A DNA stretch of 64,000 nucleotides from NCBI GenBank assembly GCA_036867785.1, contig CP145409.1, positions 1,984,001-2,048,000 on the forward strand, in the 5' to 3' direction. This DNA comes from Plasmodiophora brassicae (Eukaryota > Endomyxa: Phytomyxea > Phytomyxea > Plasmodiophorida). Below are positions 11,103 through 21,190 of the stretch, in pieces. A program made the position numbers and the translations under genes. Positions within the stretch are counted from its first letter, which is position 1, and every line of letters starts with the position of its first letter. The notes under the pieces were generated by a model, which ran no database searches, was not told the DNA's origin, and saw only the letters and a list, made by a program, of their open reading frames with translations.

Positions 11103-11955
11103 ATGGACGCGCTGCTCGCGACACAGTACCATCAGCGCCTCCGGGACACGCTCGACGGCATCCGGTCGCAGAGCGACGACGCTCTTGCGGGAGAACCCGC
11201 CAGGCACCTCGCCGTCCAGCGCATCCTTAGCCGTGTGCGCGTCACGAAGGTACCCGGGCCGGGCATCGGTCCGCCCGCCCGTGCGCTGACGGAGCCGAAC
11301 GATGACAGGTTCTCATCGAGGGCGACTTCCATCAGATCTCGTTCGAGATCATCCCGGTGGCCACGTACTGGATCCAGTCGCTGATTCGCAACCGTTGGCC
11401 GGGCCTGTTCGCGTGTGCGGCGACGCCCTCTGGTTGACCCGATCGTCGTGCTGTCGTACAGAGCTGGACCAGACGACGGTGTTCGATAAGCCGACCATCG
11501 TGACGATCGCGGAAGGGTGGGACGATCCGTCCGAGCCGTCGTTCCCGCTCGGCAGCGTGCCCTGCGTGGCGATCTGGGAAGACGGCGGCCGAGCCGGGCT
11601 GGCGCTGAAGGGCCTTCGCGATGCGGAACGCGCCGTGCCGCACGCCTGGGACCACATGCAGCCGTTCCAGGAGCAGACGCCGATGGTCGACGCCATGAAC
11701 TATCGTCGGCAATCGGCACCCGGTCGCGATGCGGGCGCCGCACCCCAGCAATGGGTCACCGTCACCTGCCCGGCCCTGTTCGCCGGCGAGTACCGGCGCC
11801 AGGGACCCGCTGGGCAGACGGGCGCCATGTCGGAGTTCAACGCCGTGTTCCTGCACGAGGTCGTGCGCGCCCTGGGCATACCCATCGACGACCCCGAACT
11901 GTTCTTCTACCTCCTCCCGAAGACGTTCCGATTCTACGGGTCCGTCTTCCAATAG
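11103..11955 (+). CDS. Conserved-looking hypothetical protein, 241 aa
   Basis: A three-exon model (11103-11249, 11309-11393, 11462-11955) keeps frame with introns of 59 and 68 nt. No family was recognised. The N-terminal part is helical and polar (MDALLATQYHQRLRDTL), followed by VLIEGDFHQISFEIIPVATY, probably beta-strand-rich, and an acidic/aromatic C-terminal half (EGWDDPSEPSFPLG, SEFNAVFLHEVVRALGI, DDPELFFYLLPKTFRFYG). There is no signal peptide or membrane segment. It starts about 65 bases from the start of the small membrane protein gene on the other strand, so the two probably share a promoter. The second donor site is the least certain border. Confidence 0.55.
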
Positions 11956-12032
11956 CGTCTACGCAGTGGTGGTATATAACAAATACAATGCCAGGTGCGT
12001 ATCCAGATAGATAATAGAAAAATAGGGAGGCA

Positions 12033-13203
12033 ATGACGTCGAGCGCGGATGCGGCGCTGGACCTGCCCGTGTCGTCGCTGCTCTGGTGCTGCACGTTCAT
12101 GCTGGCGCCGATCGTCGCGTCGTACGTGCTCGACCTCGGCCTGCACGCGAACCTGCTGGTCGCGTCCTGCCGGACGATGGCGCAGCTGTCTCTGCTGGGC
12201 GTGATCCTCGCCCCCGTGTTCTCCTACGATAGCATCGTGCCGGGTACGTGTCGTGCATCGGTAGGAGCAGCGTTGGGTTTGGTCTCACGGCAGGCACGCT
12301 GTTCAAGTGTCTGTAATGCTCGTCGTGTCGCTGCTGGTCGCCGCTCGAGAAGCGTACGCGAGGCCGTCGCACGTCTACCCAGGCATGTTCTTCGTCTGCC
12401 TGCTGTCCATGCTGCTGTCAGTGGCCGTCTCGCTGACGCTCTGCATCGCGTTCGTCGTCCCGGTCCGTCCTTGGTGGTCGGCCCGGTATCTGGTCCCACT
12501 GAACGGCATGCTGCTGGGGGCCACGCTTAGTGGTACAACGATTGCCCTCGTACTGTGCCACGCAAGCTTGCCGACGCCCGTCTCTGATGTCGGACACTGT
12601 CTGTCGTCAGGACCATCTGCTGAGCGAGTTCAGTCAATGGCGGGGTCGTCTCGAGTGCTACCTGGCATTCGGCGCGTCCTGGTGGGAGACCATTGCGCCG
12701 CTGCTGGCGTCATCCGTCCGAACGGGCATGCTGCCAACCATTAACACCATGAACGTCATTGGGCTCGTGTCGATTCCGGGTAACACGCGTCGAACGTCTG
12801 GACGCGTCGCCCGAGTCCTGACCGGGAGCCCCGCAGGGATGATGACCGGGCAGCTGTTAGCGGGCCAGGAACCCGCAACCGCCTCTCGGTACCAGATCGT
12901 CATCATGTTCATGTGAGTTCCGCTCGGTTCGACTTGGATAGCGGACCCCATGTGTGTGTGTGGCGTAGGATTTCGTTGTCTGTCTGCGTATCCGTCGGAG
13001 CGTCCACGCTGATCACGAGCTGGCTCATGTTTGATGGCCAGCTGCGCCTACGTGATGGGTTCCTCTCCAAGGTCCAGGGCAAGAGAACCGACATCTTCGT
13101 CTGGCTGTGTCGCCAGGTGTACGGATGCCTCTCATGGCCGTTCGTTCGAGCCAGAGACTCGTCGTCCGATTACGTGGTCTTGCGATCCGTCAGCGCTGAA
13201 TAG
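12033..13203 (+). CDS. UPF0014 / FetB / ALS3-STAR2-type ABC transporter permease
   Basis: Five exons (12033-12243, 12308-12549, 12611-12779, 12837-12912, 12969-13203) encode 310 residues; every intron (57-64 nt) restores phase. Seven or so membrane helices are visible. The family signature region is assembled by splicing: LVPLNGMLLGAT, YLAFGASWWE, TGMLPTINTMNVIGLVSIPG followed directly by MMTGQLLAGQEP. The LVSIPGMMTGQ run is diagnostic for the UPF0014 family, which includes bacterial FetB (iron export) and plant ALS3/STAR2 (aluminium tolerance, UDP-glucose transport). The protein needs a separate ATPase partner, and one of the right type lies just downstream in convergent orientation. It is somewhat longer at the C-terminus than bacterial FetB. 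Confidence 0.9.
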
Positions 13204-13494
13204 CGGCTGTTAAATTCCACTGCCATGGCATTGCTAGTTTCACCGATTAGCCGTCTGTTGCGTCGTACGTGCGCAGGCCCACCAGGATCCGGCGAGTGGA
13301 TTGACGGTTGCTTGTTACGTGGATAGCGCTCGGTGGACGCTATTAGGACGACAAGTTCTGTTCGTCAAGCACGCCAAAGAACCCAGACGTCACGAGTGTC
13401 AACAGACGCGCTTAATAATAGGTACAATGACGAAGGAATCCTGGCGCTAGTGCCCAGTGCGAGGTGGGAGGAGGCCTATAAGGGCTGCTTGCGC
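13204..13494. other. Intergenic spacer between the convergent permease and ATPase genes
   Basis: About 290 bases separate the two stop codons. No further coding stretch, RNA gene or repeat could be supported; it presumably holds both transcript ends. Confidence 0.5.
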
Positions 13495-14388
13495 TTACGT
13501 TGCGATCAGCGCGTCCAAGTCGACGCGGATATTGCCCAGGCGAGCTCTTTGTTCAACATCATGCGACACCATGATCGTGGCACACTCCGGCTGCCCGTTC
13601 AATGACGCCTCGACGGCAGCAGTGGCAGCCGCGTCCAGTGCACTGCAACATTCGTCGAGCAGCAGGACCGGTGGGCGCAACGATAACGCGATGGCCAGGC
13701 GCGCACGCTGACTCTCGCCACCGCTCAGTTGCGCCCATGGTTGGTCCAGGCAGGCCGGATTCAGGTACCACTGATCACAGAACGCCTCGACGACATCATC
13801 GGATGGGGCACATAGGCGATCTACAAACAGACACAGGTCAGGTGGCGCCAGTTCGAACGTCGCACCCGTCGCATTACGCTGCTCTCGGACACGAAACGAT
13901 TTGATCTTGTGGAAGAACTCCCTGGGCGTGCCCGACATGTTCGGCGCTTTCTGTGCCACGTAGCAGACCTGACACCGCCAGAGTACCGACTATAAGCAGG
14001 GTAAATCAGTACCATTACAGATTGGGGTAGAGCCTAGAGACGGACCCCCAGCTCATGGCACGTTTTCCCATTCAGCAGTGCCCTGCCGGAAGACAACGGC
14101 CTCAAGTTCGCCAATGCACGAAGGAGCTGATCGAACAGGTTGTAAGCATGGGCGCAAATGACACATCTGGATATGTATCGCCGAACCTGTGACTTGCCGA
14201 TCCCGCTTCGGCCGTACACCTGGGCGATGTCCCCATCGTCTACCGTCAGGTCCACGGCGAACTTGCCGCCAACTGCACACCGACGAGGACCCCGTCAGCC
14301 TATCATCCGGCACTGGACGCGCACGGTGCAGCGTCCACCACCACACCCCACCGTTGACGGCGCCCTGCTCCACCACGAATCGAGTCAT
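13495..14388 (-). CDS. FetA/STAR1-type ABC transporter ATP-binding subunit
   Basis: Four exons (14388-14352, 14272-14187, 14126-14046, 13989-13495) give a 232-residue stand-alone ABC ATPase, the typical size of FetA/STAR1. Walker A is GRSGIGKS, and splicing joins it to QLLRALANL. The Q-loop region reads [14 protein letters not shown]. The ABC signature is [17 protein letters not shown], Walker B is [13 protein letters not shown] with the catalytic Glu, and the switch His is in MVSHD. No membrane segment is present. It almost certainly partners the neighbouring UPF0014 permease; together they would form a metal or nucleotide-sugar exporter. The two genes converge, with stops about 290 bases apart. 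Confidence 0.92.
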
Positions 14389-14468
14389 ACTACCACGTCG
14401 GGGGTCGTCGGCCGTGCGAGCGCAAAAACACGCACGCAAGCCGTGACTGCAGGAACTACTGGGGGGCT

Positions 14469-14708
14469 GCTTCGAGTGACCCGGCCAGTGTGAGAGCTGC
14501 AGCCCACAGTGCTGCCGACCTGTCGTGCTGCCGACCCGTCACGCTGCCAGTTGGATTGGGTCCCGAATTGTTGCGCGGGACAGGGCAGGGGGAGGGGGCA
14601 GCTTCGAGTGACCCGGCCAGTGTGAGAGCTGCAGCCCACAGTGCAGCCGACCCGTCGCGCTGCCAGTTGGATTGGGTCCCGAATTGGTGCGTGGGACAGG
14701 GCGAGGCA
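14469..14708. repeat. Direct tandem duplication, unit about 132 bp
   Basis: The segment starting gcttcgagtgacccggcc at 14469 recurs at 14601 with few changes. The copies share the tcgagtgacccggccagtgt block, the ctgccagttggattgggtcc block and the gggacaggg end. The first copy has an extra short piece (a duplicated 'tgctgccgacc' motif). It lies between the divergent starts of the ABC ATPase and the cyclase. No coding sense was seen in it. Confidence 0.85.
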
Positions 14709-14848
14709 GGTGGGCGGGGGGCGGGGGCGGGCGGTACGCCGACCCCTGGGCTCCTGGACCTGATTAGCATGATCGCGCCACGGGTACGCGATCCCCCGTC
14801 TTGGATCTCCTGGTTAGCGTCGCACCGGTATACCTACCGCGTTCGCAA

Positions 14849-17800
14849 ATGGAGGGCGGCGGCGGCGACCTGCTGCCGATGCCGAACAAACTCGGCGAGC
14901 TGACCGTCAGGAGCCTGTCGCGCCGCTCCATCCACCAGCGTCCCGCGTCGAAGAAGAATTTCAATGTCGCGGACCACGCGACGCTGACGATGGTGCCGAG
15001 CACGCCGCAGATGAAGCACGATATCACTGTCATTGAAGAGGAGAACCCCCGAGCCAAGAAGCACGTCCAGCTGCCGGGCTGGCCGCAGTCAGCGCCCAAG
15101 ATCGACAGGCCACCGTCGACGATGCAGGTTGCTCTTCGGCAGTTCGCCGACCGTCCGGGCTTCGTTATCCTGATGACGATCGTCACGCTGTTCTCATTGT
15201 TCGGTGACGACGCGCGCATCGCTTGGGCGCCAACGTCGGCCGATACGACATTCGGCATACTGTCGACTGTGGCAACCTGCCTCTTCCTGTTTGAGTTCGT
15301 CGTCCAGTGCGTAACGATGCCCAGGGTTTACATCCTGTCCTTCGAGTTCTTCCTCGACCTTCTGTCCACGGTTGCCATGGCAACAGACATTCCAGGGGTG
15401 TGGAACAACTTGGCGCCTGGCGCTACTGTCAGCCTGAGCAGTCTGACGGTCGCGCGAGCAGGCCGGGCCGCCAAGATCGGCACCCGAGCCGCGCGTATTG
15501 GCCGCATGTTCCGAATCGTGCGTCTAGGCCGGTTCGGAAAGGTCGTCAAGCGGATTGTCACCGGAAGAGAGGGCGACAGCGACGTTGCCGCTGAATCGAA
15601 TACGACTGCTGATAAGAAGGAAACGGAGGGTGGGCCCTCCTTGGCTGTCGCGGGGACCACGACAACAGCGAGCCCGGATCCGGTGAGTTCCACTCAATCC
15701 AGCTTAGAGCAAGGAAGCATCGTCGGGCGCAAGCTTGCCGACCTGACGACCAGGCGAGTCGTCGTTGTCGTCCTTCTGATTCTGTTTGTGGTCCCGATGC
15801 TGATAGATACGCCGGTCGCAACCGTCTCGATTCGATGGGAACGGAAAGCGCTGAATCGAATGCGCAGGTCGACGAAACGGTCCTGGTGGCGCTCGAAAGG
15901 ATCGAGAGCGCATCAGGAGACGTTAAGAGCGCGTTGATACGGTCATTGCTGGCAAGCCCATACGTCAATCTGCTCTACGTTCGTGTCGACGACACTGTTC
16001 TGCTGGACCTTCCTTCTGATGGGTACGTACCCCGGGGATGCGCATCGTAAGGGAACGCTAACAGAGGCGTACCTAGTTTCCGCACTGTGGAAATGGAAAC
16101 AATATCAACCAGTCGGTCTGTGGCCGTTAGCGACATCAAAGCAAAGACGGTTACCACTGCGGAATACAGGTACATCACTGCCGCCCAGCCGCTGAGCCTC
16201 TCTAAAAACATCGTCGTATTGATGTGTCAGCTGTGCACTGACCGCGTTTACCGTCCTCATTCTCGGCGTCGGGGCGCTGCTGTTCTCGCGCGATGCCCTG
16301 GTGCTTGCCATCGAACCCGTGGAGCGCATGGTGACCTTCGTGCGCAAGCTGGCGTCCGACCCCCTCGGGGTCATCAACGTCGACAACAGCTCCGATGATG
16401 ACGGGTCCAAACCACGGCAACTGGAGACCGACCTTCTTGAGAACACGCTGATCAAGCTGGGGTCTCTTCTTCAGGTCGCCCAGGTGTGCGGCCGGTCGGT
16501 ACGGCCAGCGGCTAACCCCCACTATTGTTGTAGATCGGATTTGGGTCGGCGGGCGCCAATATCATCGCGAAGAATTTCGCCGGGAACCAGAACGCGCTGA
16601 ACCCGATGCTGCCAGGCTGTCGCGTCAACGCGCTCTTCGCGTTCTGCGACATCCGACGGTTCACGGACACCACCGAATGCCTCCAGGAGAACGTGATGGT
16701 GTTCGTAAACGAGGTACGGACGCTGCGTCGCGTTTGCCAACGGTGCTGAAACGCGGCGACCCAGATTGCGAACGTCGTTCACGGATGCTGTCATCGGTTG
16801 GGCGGCGCCGCGAATAAGAACATCGGTGATGCGTTTCTCATCGTCTGGAAGCTGGATGACGATGTTGAAAGTATTGCACGTCCGCAATCGGTATGGCGCT
16901 CGACGTCGCCTCCCCTGCAACCCTGCTGACGCATTGCACGGCCGCCCATGCAGGTTGGCGCATTCCAGCACCACCACATTGCGGATCAGGCCGTCATCGC
17001 GTTCGTCCATTGCATCGTCGAGCTGCTGACATCGCCACAGCTGCAGAGCTGGCGCGTCAACACCCGCATCACCGACCGCATGCCCAACTACAACGTCAAC
17101 CTCGGTCGTGCTCGTAGCGCTCGCGCCACGTGCGCGCCCGGTGAACTGACGACGGAATTTCGCAGGTGTCGGCATCCACTGGGGGTGGGCCATTGAGGGT
17201 GCCATTGGCAGCGAACTGAAGATCGACGCGTCGTACCTGTCTCCTCACGTGGACATGTCGCAAGTGCTCGAGGAGCTCACGAAGGTGTACGGCGTGCCGC
17301 TCATATTTTCCGGCGAGGTCTACGACACGCTGTCGGGACCGATGCAGCAGCTCAGCCGCTGCCTCGATGTGGTCCAGCTGAGAAGCGGGTCGAACCCCAT
17401 GAGGGTACGGGCGCGCAACCGGGACCGCCATTCGGGCCCGGGTTCTCATCGGAGCGCGCACCAGGTGTATACGTTCGACATTGGGAAGGAGGCGCTTGAG
17501 ATCCAGAAGAGCGCGCCCGCAATGCCCCTTCTGTCGCTGAACCGCGGCAGCATCATGCTGACCGAGAGCCGGAGGAAACGCGAGTCCGTTATTCTCGTCC
17601 CGACGCGTCGAGACTCTGGATTGCCCCACCAGACGCCCTTGCCGACCGTGCGAGGGTCTACCGTCCTCTCAGTACTTGCGGAAGACGATGGAGACGACGA
17701 CGACGACAACGACGACGATGATGATGGGAGTACCGAAGAAGAAGTCTCGACGCATGAGATTGGGTCGGCACGTCCATCCTTCATTCCGCAGCCGAATTGC

Positions 17801-18130
17801 GAACCGAACTACGTGAAGATGGACTTTGCCACCCAAGTCAAGGTGCGTTCGCCTATTGCTATGGACGGTAGGCGACGCGCCCTAACCGTTACCTGCTGCC
17901 GGCAGCCGTATCGCGTCGGCGTCGACCCGCAGTGGATCGACATGTTCAACCGATCCGTCAAGCTGTACGTCGACGGCAAATGGGAGGGCGCCCGGGACGG
18001 CTTGTCCATCTGCCAGTCGATGGTCACGAACGATGCGCCGACCCGCGTTCTCTTAGACTTTATGCAGACGTTCTCCTATCAGCCCCCGCCAGACTGGGCT
18101 GGGTTCCGCCGCCTCGGCGACATCCACTAA
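14849..18130 (+). CDS. Membrane nucleotide cyclase (class III) with voltage-sensor-like membrane region
   Basis: Nine exons (14849-15823, 15868-16022, 16077-16169, 16231-16483, 16534-16713, 16765-16890, 16954-17104, 17166-17404, 17465-18130) keep phase throughout and give 945 residues. The N-terminal half has several hydrophobic segments and an S4-like stretch with regular Arg/Lys (RAARIGRMFRIVRLGRFGK), then KLADLTTRRVVVVVLLILF. After an extracellular-type loop and another span (FTVLILGVGALLF) comes a class III cyclase domain: NALFAFCDIRRFT (metal-binding Asp), KNIGDAFLIVWK, HWGWAIEGAIGS and KIDASYLSPHVDM. This architecture occurs in cyclases of ciliates, oomycetes and other protists. It would make cAMP or cGMP from the cytosolic face. 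Substrate choice is not evident. A poly-acidic linker (about 17690-17730) precedes a C-terminal region of unknown function. Confidence 0.88.
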
Positions 18131-18170
18131 TTGCTAAAGCAGTCAGCGATGAGCATGCCATGGACTGCTG

Positions 18171-19293
18171 CTAGGGGAACGCAGACTGCATCAACATCCC
18201 GGACGACGACACGACGGCAGCGTTATCGCCCGGCACAACCGCTCCGTACCGTACGAGCAGGCCGACGATCCTGTCATGCCGCCCGATCTGGGCCAGCCTG
18301 ACCGGATAGTTGTCCATCGTCGTTGCATCGGCGCCGTTCCTCAGCAGCAGGTCGACGGCGTCGTAGTGGCCGTTCTCGCACGCCATGATCAGCGCCTCGT
18401 TGTTCTGGTCGGTGGCGTGCGCACCATGCTTCAGCAGCAGGTCGACGATGGCGGTGAACCCGCCCTGGCTGGCGCAGACCAGCGCCCGGCTCTGTAGCGC
18501 TGACGCCACCGCTCCATGGTCCAGCAGCAGTTGCACGATCTCCAGGCACCCTTTACGGCTAGCGCTGACCAGCGCCTTGCTGCTGAAGCTGGACGCCACG
18601 GCGCCTTTGTCGATCAGCAGCCGGACGACGTCCCAGTTGCCGAACCAGCTCGCCCAGATCAGCGCCTCGTTGTTGTACTCTGCACCCGGACGGTGAGCAC
18701 GGCGCCAGCGGGCAGGCACGCGCGTGTTCCCTACCGTTGACGACGGCGCCCTGTTCGATCAGGAGCCGGACCAGATCCCATTGGCACCTCATGCTGGCCG
18801 AGCCCAGCGCGTCCGATAACGCGTCGCGCCTTAGGCGTTTCGTGGTGCGGATCCAGGCTTGGACGACGTCCAGGCAGCGGTTCGTGCCGAACCGGTCGCA
18901 CAGCGTCAGGACCTGGTCGAAACAGACGGCGTCGACGCTGTGCGGCGCGTCGATGCAGGCCCGGACCGCCTCCAGGTGCCCGACGCGGTAGAACTTGGCG
19001 AACAGCGCCCGCAGCGTCTGACGCGACCCGAGGCAGACGGGCCTGGTGACGAGGTCGGCGGCGATGTCGACGAAGAAGGCCGGGACGGGCGACGTGATCG
19101 GCAGGATCGCGTCGCGCGTCAGCACGCATCGGATGTGGCCGTCGACGGCGTTCCTGAACGCGGACGACGCGGCGCGGACAGCGCAGATCGTGTCCCAGTC
19201 GTCCCACTCGACCCAGGCGACGATCGACGCGCGCACGTCGTCCGGGACGGCGGCCAGCGCGCGCCCCCGCCCCCGCTTGCGATACCGGGGCAT
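18171..19293 (-). CDS. F-box-like ankyrin-repeat protein
   Basis: Exons 19293-18735 and 18679-18171 with a 55-nt intron encode 355 residues. A basic N-terminus (PRYRKRGRGR) leads into an F-box-like segment: LAAVPDDVRASIVAWV with a following SSAFRNAV helix. About five ankyrin-type repeats follow, each with a W/C-D-x-V-R-L-L-I-x-x-G-A end: WDLVRLLIEQGAVV, WDVVRLLIDKGAV, LEIVQLLLDHGAV, TAIVDLLLKHGAH and YDAVDLLLRNGADA. F-box proteins bring substrates to SCF ubiquitin ligases and ankyrin repeats bind partners, so a substrate-adaptor role is plausible. There is no signal peptide. The F-box call is by pattern only. Confidence 0.7.
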
Positions 19294-19564
19294 CCTCCTC
19301 CTCGGCCGGGGTCGATCACGCCCGGGAACGTTCGCACATGGAACGGGCCTGTGACCCGCAGGTGCTTCGTTGTCGACGCTGACAGACTGCCGCTAGTACC
19401 ACTTCGGGGCGTCCCTCCACACGGCTCCCCAAAATTCGTCACGCCGTCGCTTGTGCGCGCAAACCCATTCTTACATTTCCATACACACTCGTCAGCCCCT
19501 GGTTTTTGTGCCGTCAGCTCTCTTGTCTGCCGGCGGCGCTCGACAAAAACAGGGGTCCCGAATT

Positions 19565-19587
19565 CCCCCCCCCCCCCCCCCCCCCCT
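19565..19587. repeat. Poly-C homopolymer tract, 23 nt
   Basis: An uninterrupted run of 23 C lies between aatt and ttt. It may be length-variable or a sequencing-difficult site. Confidence 0.95.
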
Positions 19588-19684
19588 TTCCGTGGAAGGG
19601 GGCCTCAATTGCAGACTTTTGTCCGCGGCCGCCCCGACGCATTCGCCGTCAGATCGCCACAGGTTATTCGAACCGGGATAGCTA

Positions 19685-19705
19685 CCTGCCTGCCTGCCTG
19701 CCTGC
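19685..19705. repeat. (CTGC)n microsatellite
   Basis: Five successive CTGC units are seen just upstream of the polyQ gene. Confidence 0.9.
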
Positions 19706-19809
19706 TCCGGCATGCAGGCGCGTCGACGACCCGGGTCGCGTGCCCGTGCGCGCCGATGAAATCTCTCCGCGTGCGGTCATCGTCCATGTGGTGACGGTGA
19801 TGCCGCCTA

Positions 19810-21162
19810 ATGCCTGGCGTAGACGACCAGCGTCGGCGTCGCCGGCGGCGCGGGCATTCCTCGCCGACGGCGGTGACGCCGCCCTACGGCACGTCGCGTC
19901 GGCGGCTGTCCGATCCGGACCCGTTCCACGATCCGCAATACCATCATCGATGGGACCGTGACGGGTGGCGACCAGACCCGCCGCGACGCCCGTCCCGAAT
20001 CAACTACGACGGCGGTCGCCGATGGCAGGACGCCCGCGACCGCCCCCTGTTCGAGCCTGCCCTGCGACCACCGAGGCCCTATGCGGCGTTCCTTCGGGGA
20101 CCTCCGACCCCGCTCGACTGGCACGAGGACGAAACGCACCGGCACTCGGTCAAGCAGCGCATCTGGAACGACGACGACGACAATGACCGTTATTACGATG
20201 ACCGCCACTTCGCGGAAAGCGACCCGTCGCCGACGAGAACGTCCCGCACCGGCAGGTCCTTCGATCACGACGACGACGACGACCCGTCGTCGATCTTCTC
20301 GGGTGCCGTCACGCGATCGTCCAGCGACTCGCACGACTTTGATTCGGGGAACTACGACGACGACGACGGTGACAGCATCGGGGCGCAGCCGGTGCCCGCG
20401 GTGCGGCCACGTGCACGCGCACCGGCCAAGCAGCAGCAGCAGCAGCAGCAGCAGCGGCGAGTGCCGGCACCGCCAGCCAGGACGCCCGAGCGGCCAGCGT
20501 CGCCTGCACCGGGGCCGCCGCCGCAATCGCCCTCGTCGTCGTTCAGCATCGCGATGGAGTCGGAGGTGAACCCGTTCCCGGTCGCGACGGGCGCCGACGA
20601 CAACGAGGTCGCCCTGGACGCGCTGCTCGGCATCGCCGACATGCTCGAGAAGCTGTGGATGGGCGCCAGCGTCCTGTTCGCCGTCGTCGCCCTCGTCATC
20701 GTCGTCGTCATGTTCGCGATGGCGTCGTCGGCCTCGTACTACTGGTCGCTCGGGTTCGCCGCCTTCGTCTACGTGGCCGTCGGTGTCCTGATCGTCCGCG
20801 AGATCCGCCTGATCCAGCGCCACCTGCAGCTGTTGCACGACACGCACCACACGACCGACCACCAGCGTATCCGGACGGTCGACCTGCAGGCGATCGTCCG
20901 GTCGAACGCGGTGGCCGGCGCCCGCCTGCTGAAGGGCGCCATCCAGAAGGGGGCGGCCGGCCTGGCCGTCTACGGCCTGCTCCTGCTGATCATCGCGTTC
21001 GTCCCCGCCGTCCAGGTCGGCATCCTCGTCGTCGCGCTGTTCACGTTCGCCGTCGCCCTCGGCTTCTTCGTCGTTAGCATACGGCAGTCCAGGGCGCTCG
21101 TCGACAGGACCAACCGGCTCCTGGGCGACGACGACACTGTAGACGAGCATATCGCGCCATAG
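19810..21162 (+). CDS. PolyQ-containing multipass membrane protein of unknown function
   Basis: One uninterrupted exon codes for 450 residues. The first 250 are low complexity: Arg-rich start, Asp-rich blocks (DHDDDDDPSS, YDDDDGDS) and a run of eight Gln followed by a Pro/Ala-rich stretch. The C-terminal 190 residues contain four clear hydrophobic segments in two pairs (ASVLFAVVALVIVVVMFAMA, GFAAFVYVAVGVLIV; AVYGLLLLIIAFV, VGILVVALFTFAVALGFFVV), linked by a helical charged region. No family was recognised. The layout is a disordered cytosolic head with a four-helix membrane anchor. The opposite strand has a long open frame, which is a by-product of GC-rich codons. Confidence 0.75.
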   Translation: MPGVDDQRRRRRRRGHSSPTAVTPPYGTSRRRLSDPDPFHDPQYHHRWDRDGWRPDPPRRPSRINYDGGRRWQDARDRPLFEPALRPPRPYAAFLRGPPTPLDWHEDETHRHSVKQRIWNDDDDNDRYYDDRHFAESDPSPTRTSRTGRSFDHDDDDDPSSIFSGAVTRSSSDSHDFDSGNYDDDDGDSIGAQPVPAVRPRARAPAKQQQQQQQQRRVPAPPARTPERPASPAPGPPPQSPSSSFSIAMESEVNPFPVATGADDNEVALDALLGIADMLEKLWMGASVLFAVVALVIVVVMFAMASSASYYWSLGFAAFVYVAVGVLIVREIRLIQRHLQLLHDTHHTTDHQRIRTVDLQAIVRSNAVAGARLLKGAIQKGAAGLAVYGLLLLIIAFVPAVQVGILVVALFTFAVALGFFVVSIRQSRALVDRTNRLLGDDDTVDEHIAP

Positions 21163-21190
21163 TACTAAACGGCATCGGCCTCCTAACGCG

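Larger units (their letters stand above)
19294..19809. other. Intergenic region with homopolymer and microsatellite
   Basis: This 516-base gap lies between divergent genes (F-box ankyrin on -, polyQ protein on +) and probably carries both promoters. It contains a 23-base C run and a short CTGC repeat, listed separately. No gene was supported. Confidence 0.5.

Noticed and set aside
11433-11461. A 29-nt mini-intron in the unknown gene at 11103
   Set aside because: A donor at 11394 gives a 68-nt intron in the same phase, in line with the other introns, so the mini-intron is not needed. The same applies to a 29-nt candidate at 42121-42149.
12033-14388. fetAB-like operon from bacterial contamination
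   Set aside because: Both genes contain several GT-AG introns that must be removed to restore family motifs, and they converge, so they are nuclear eukaryotic genes, not a bacterial operon.
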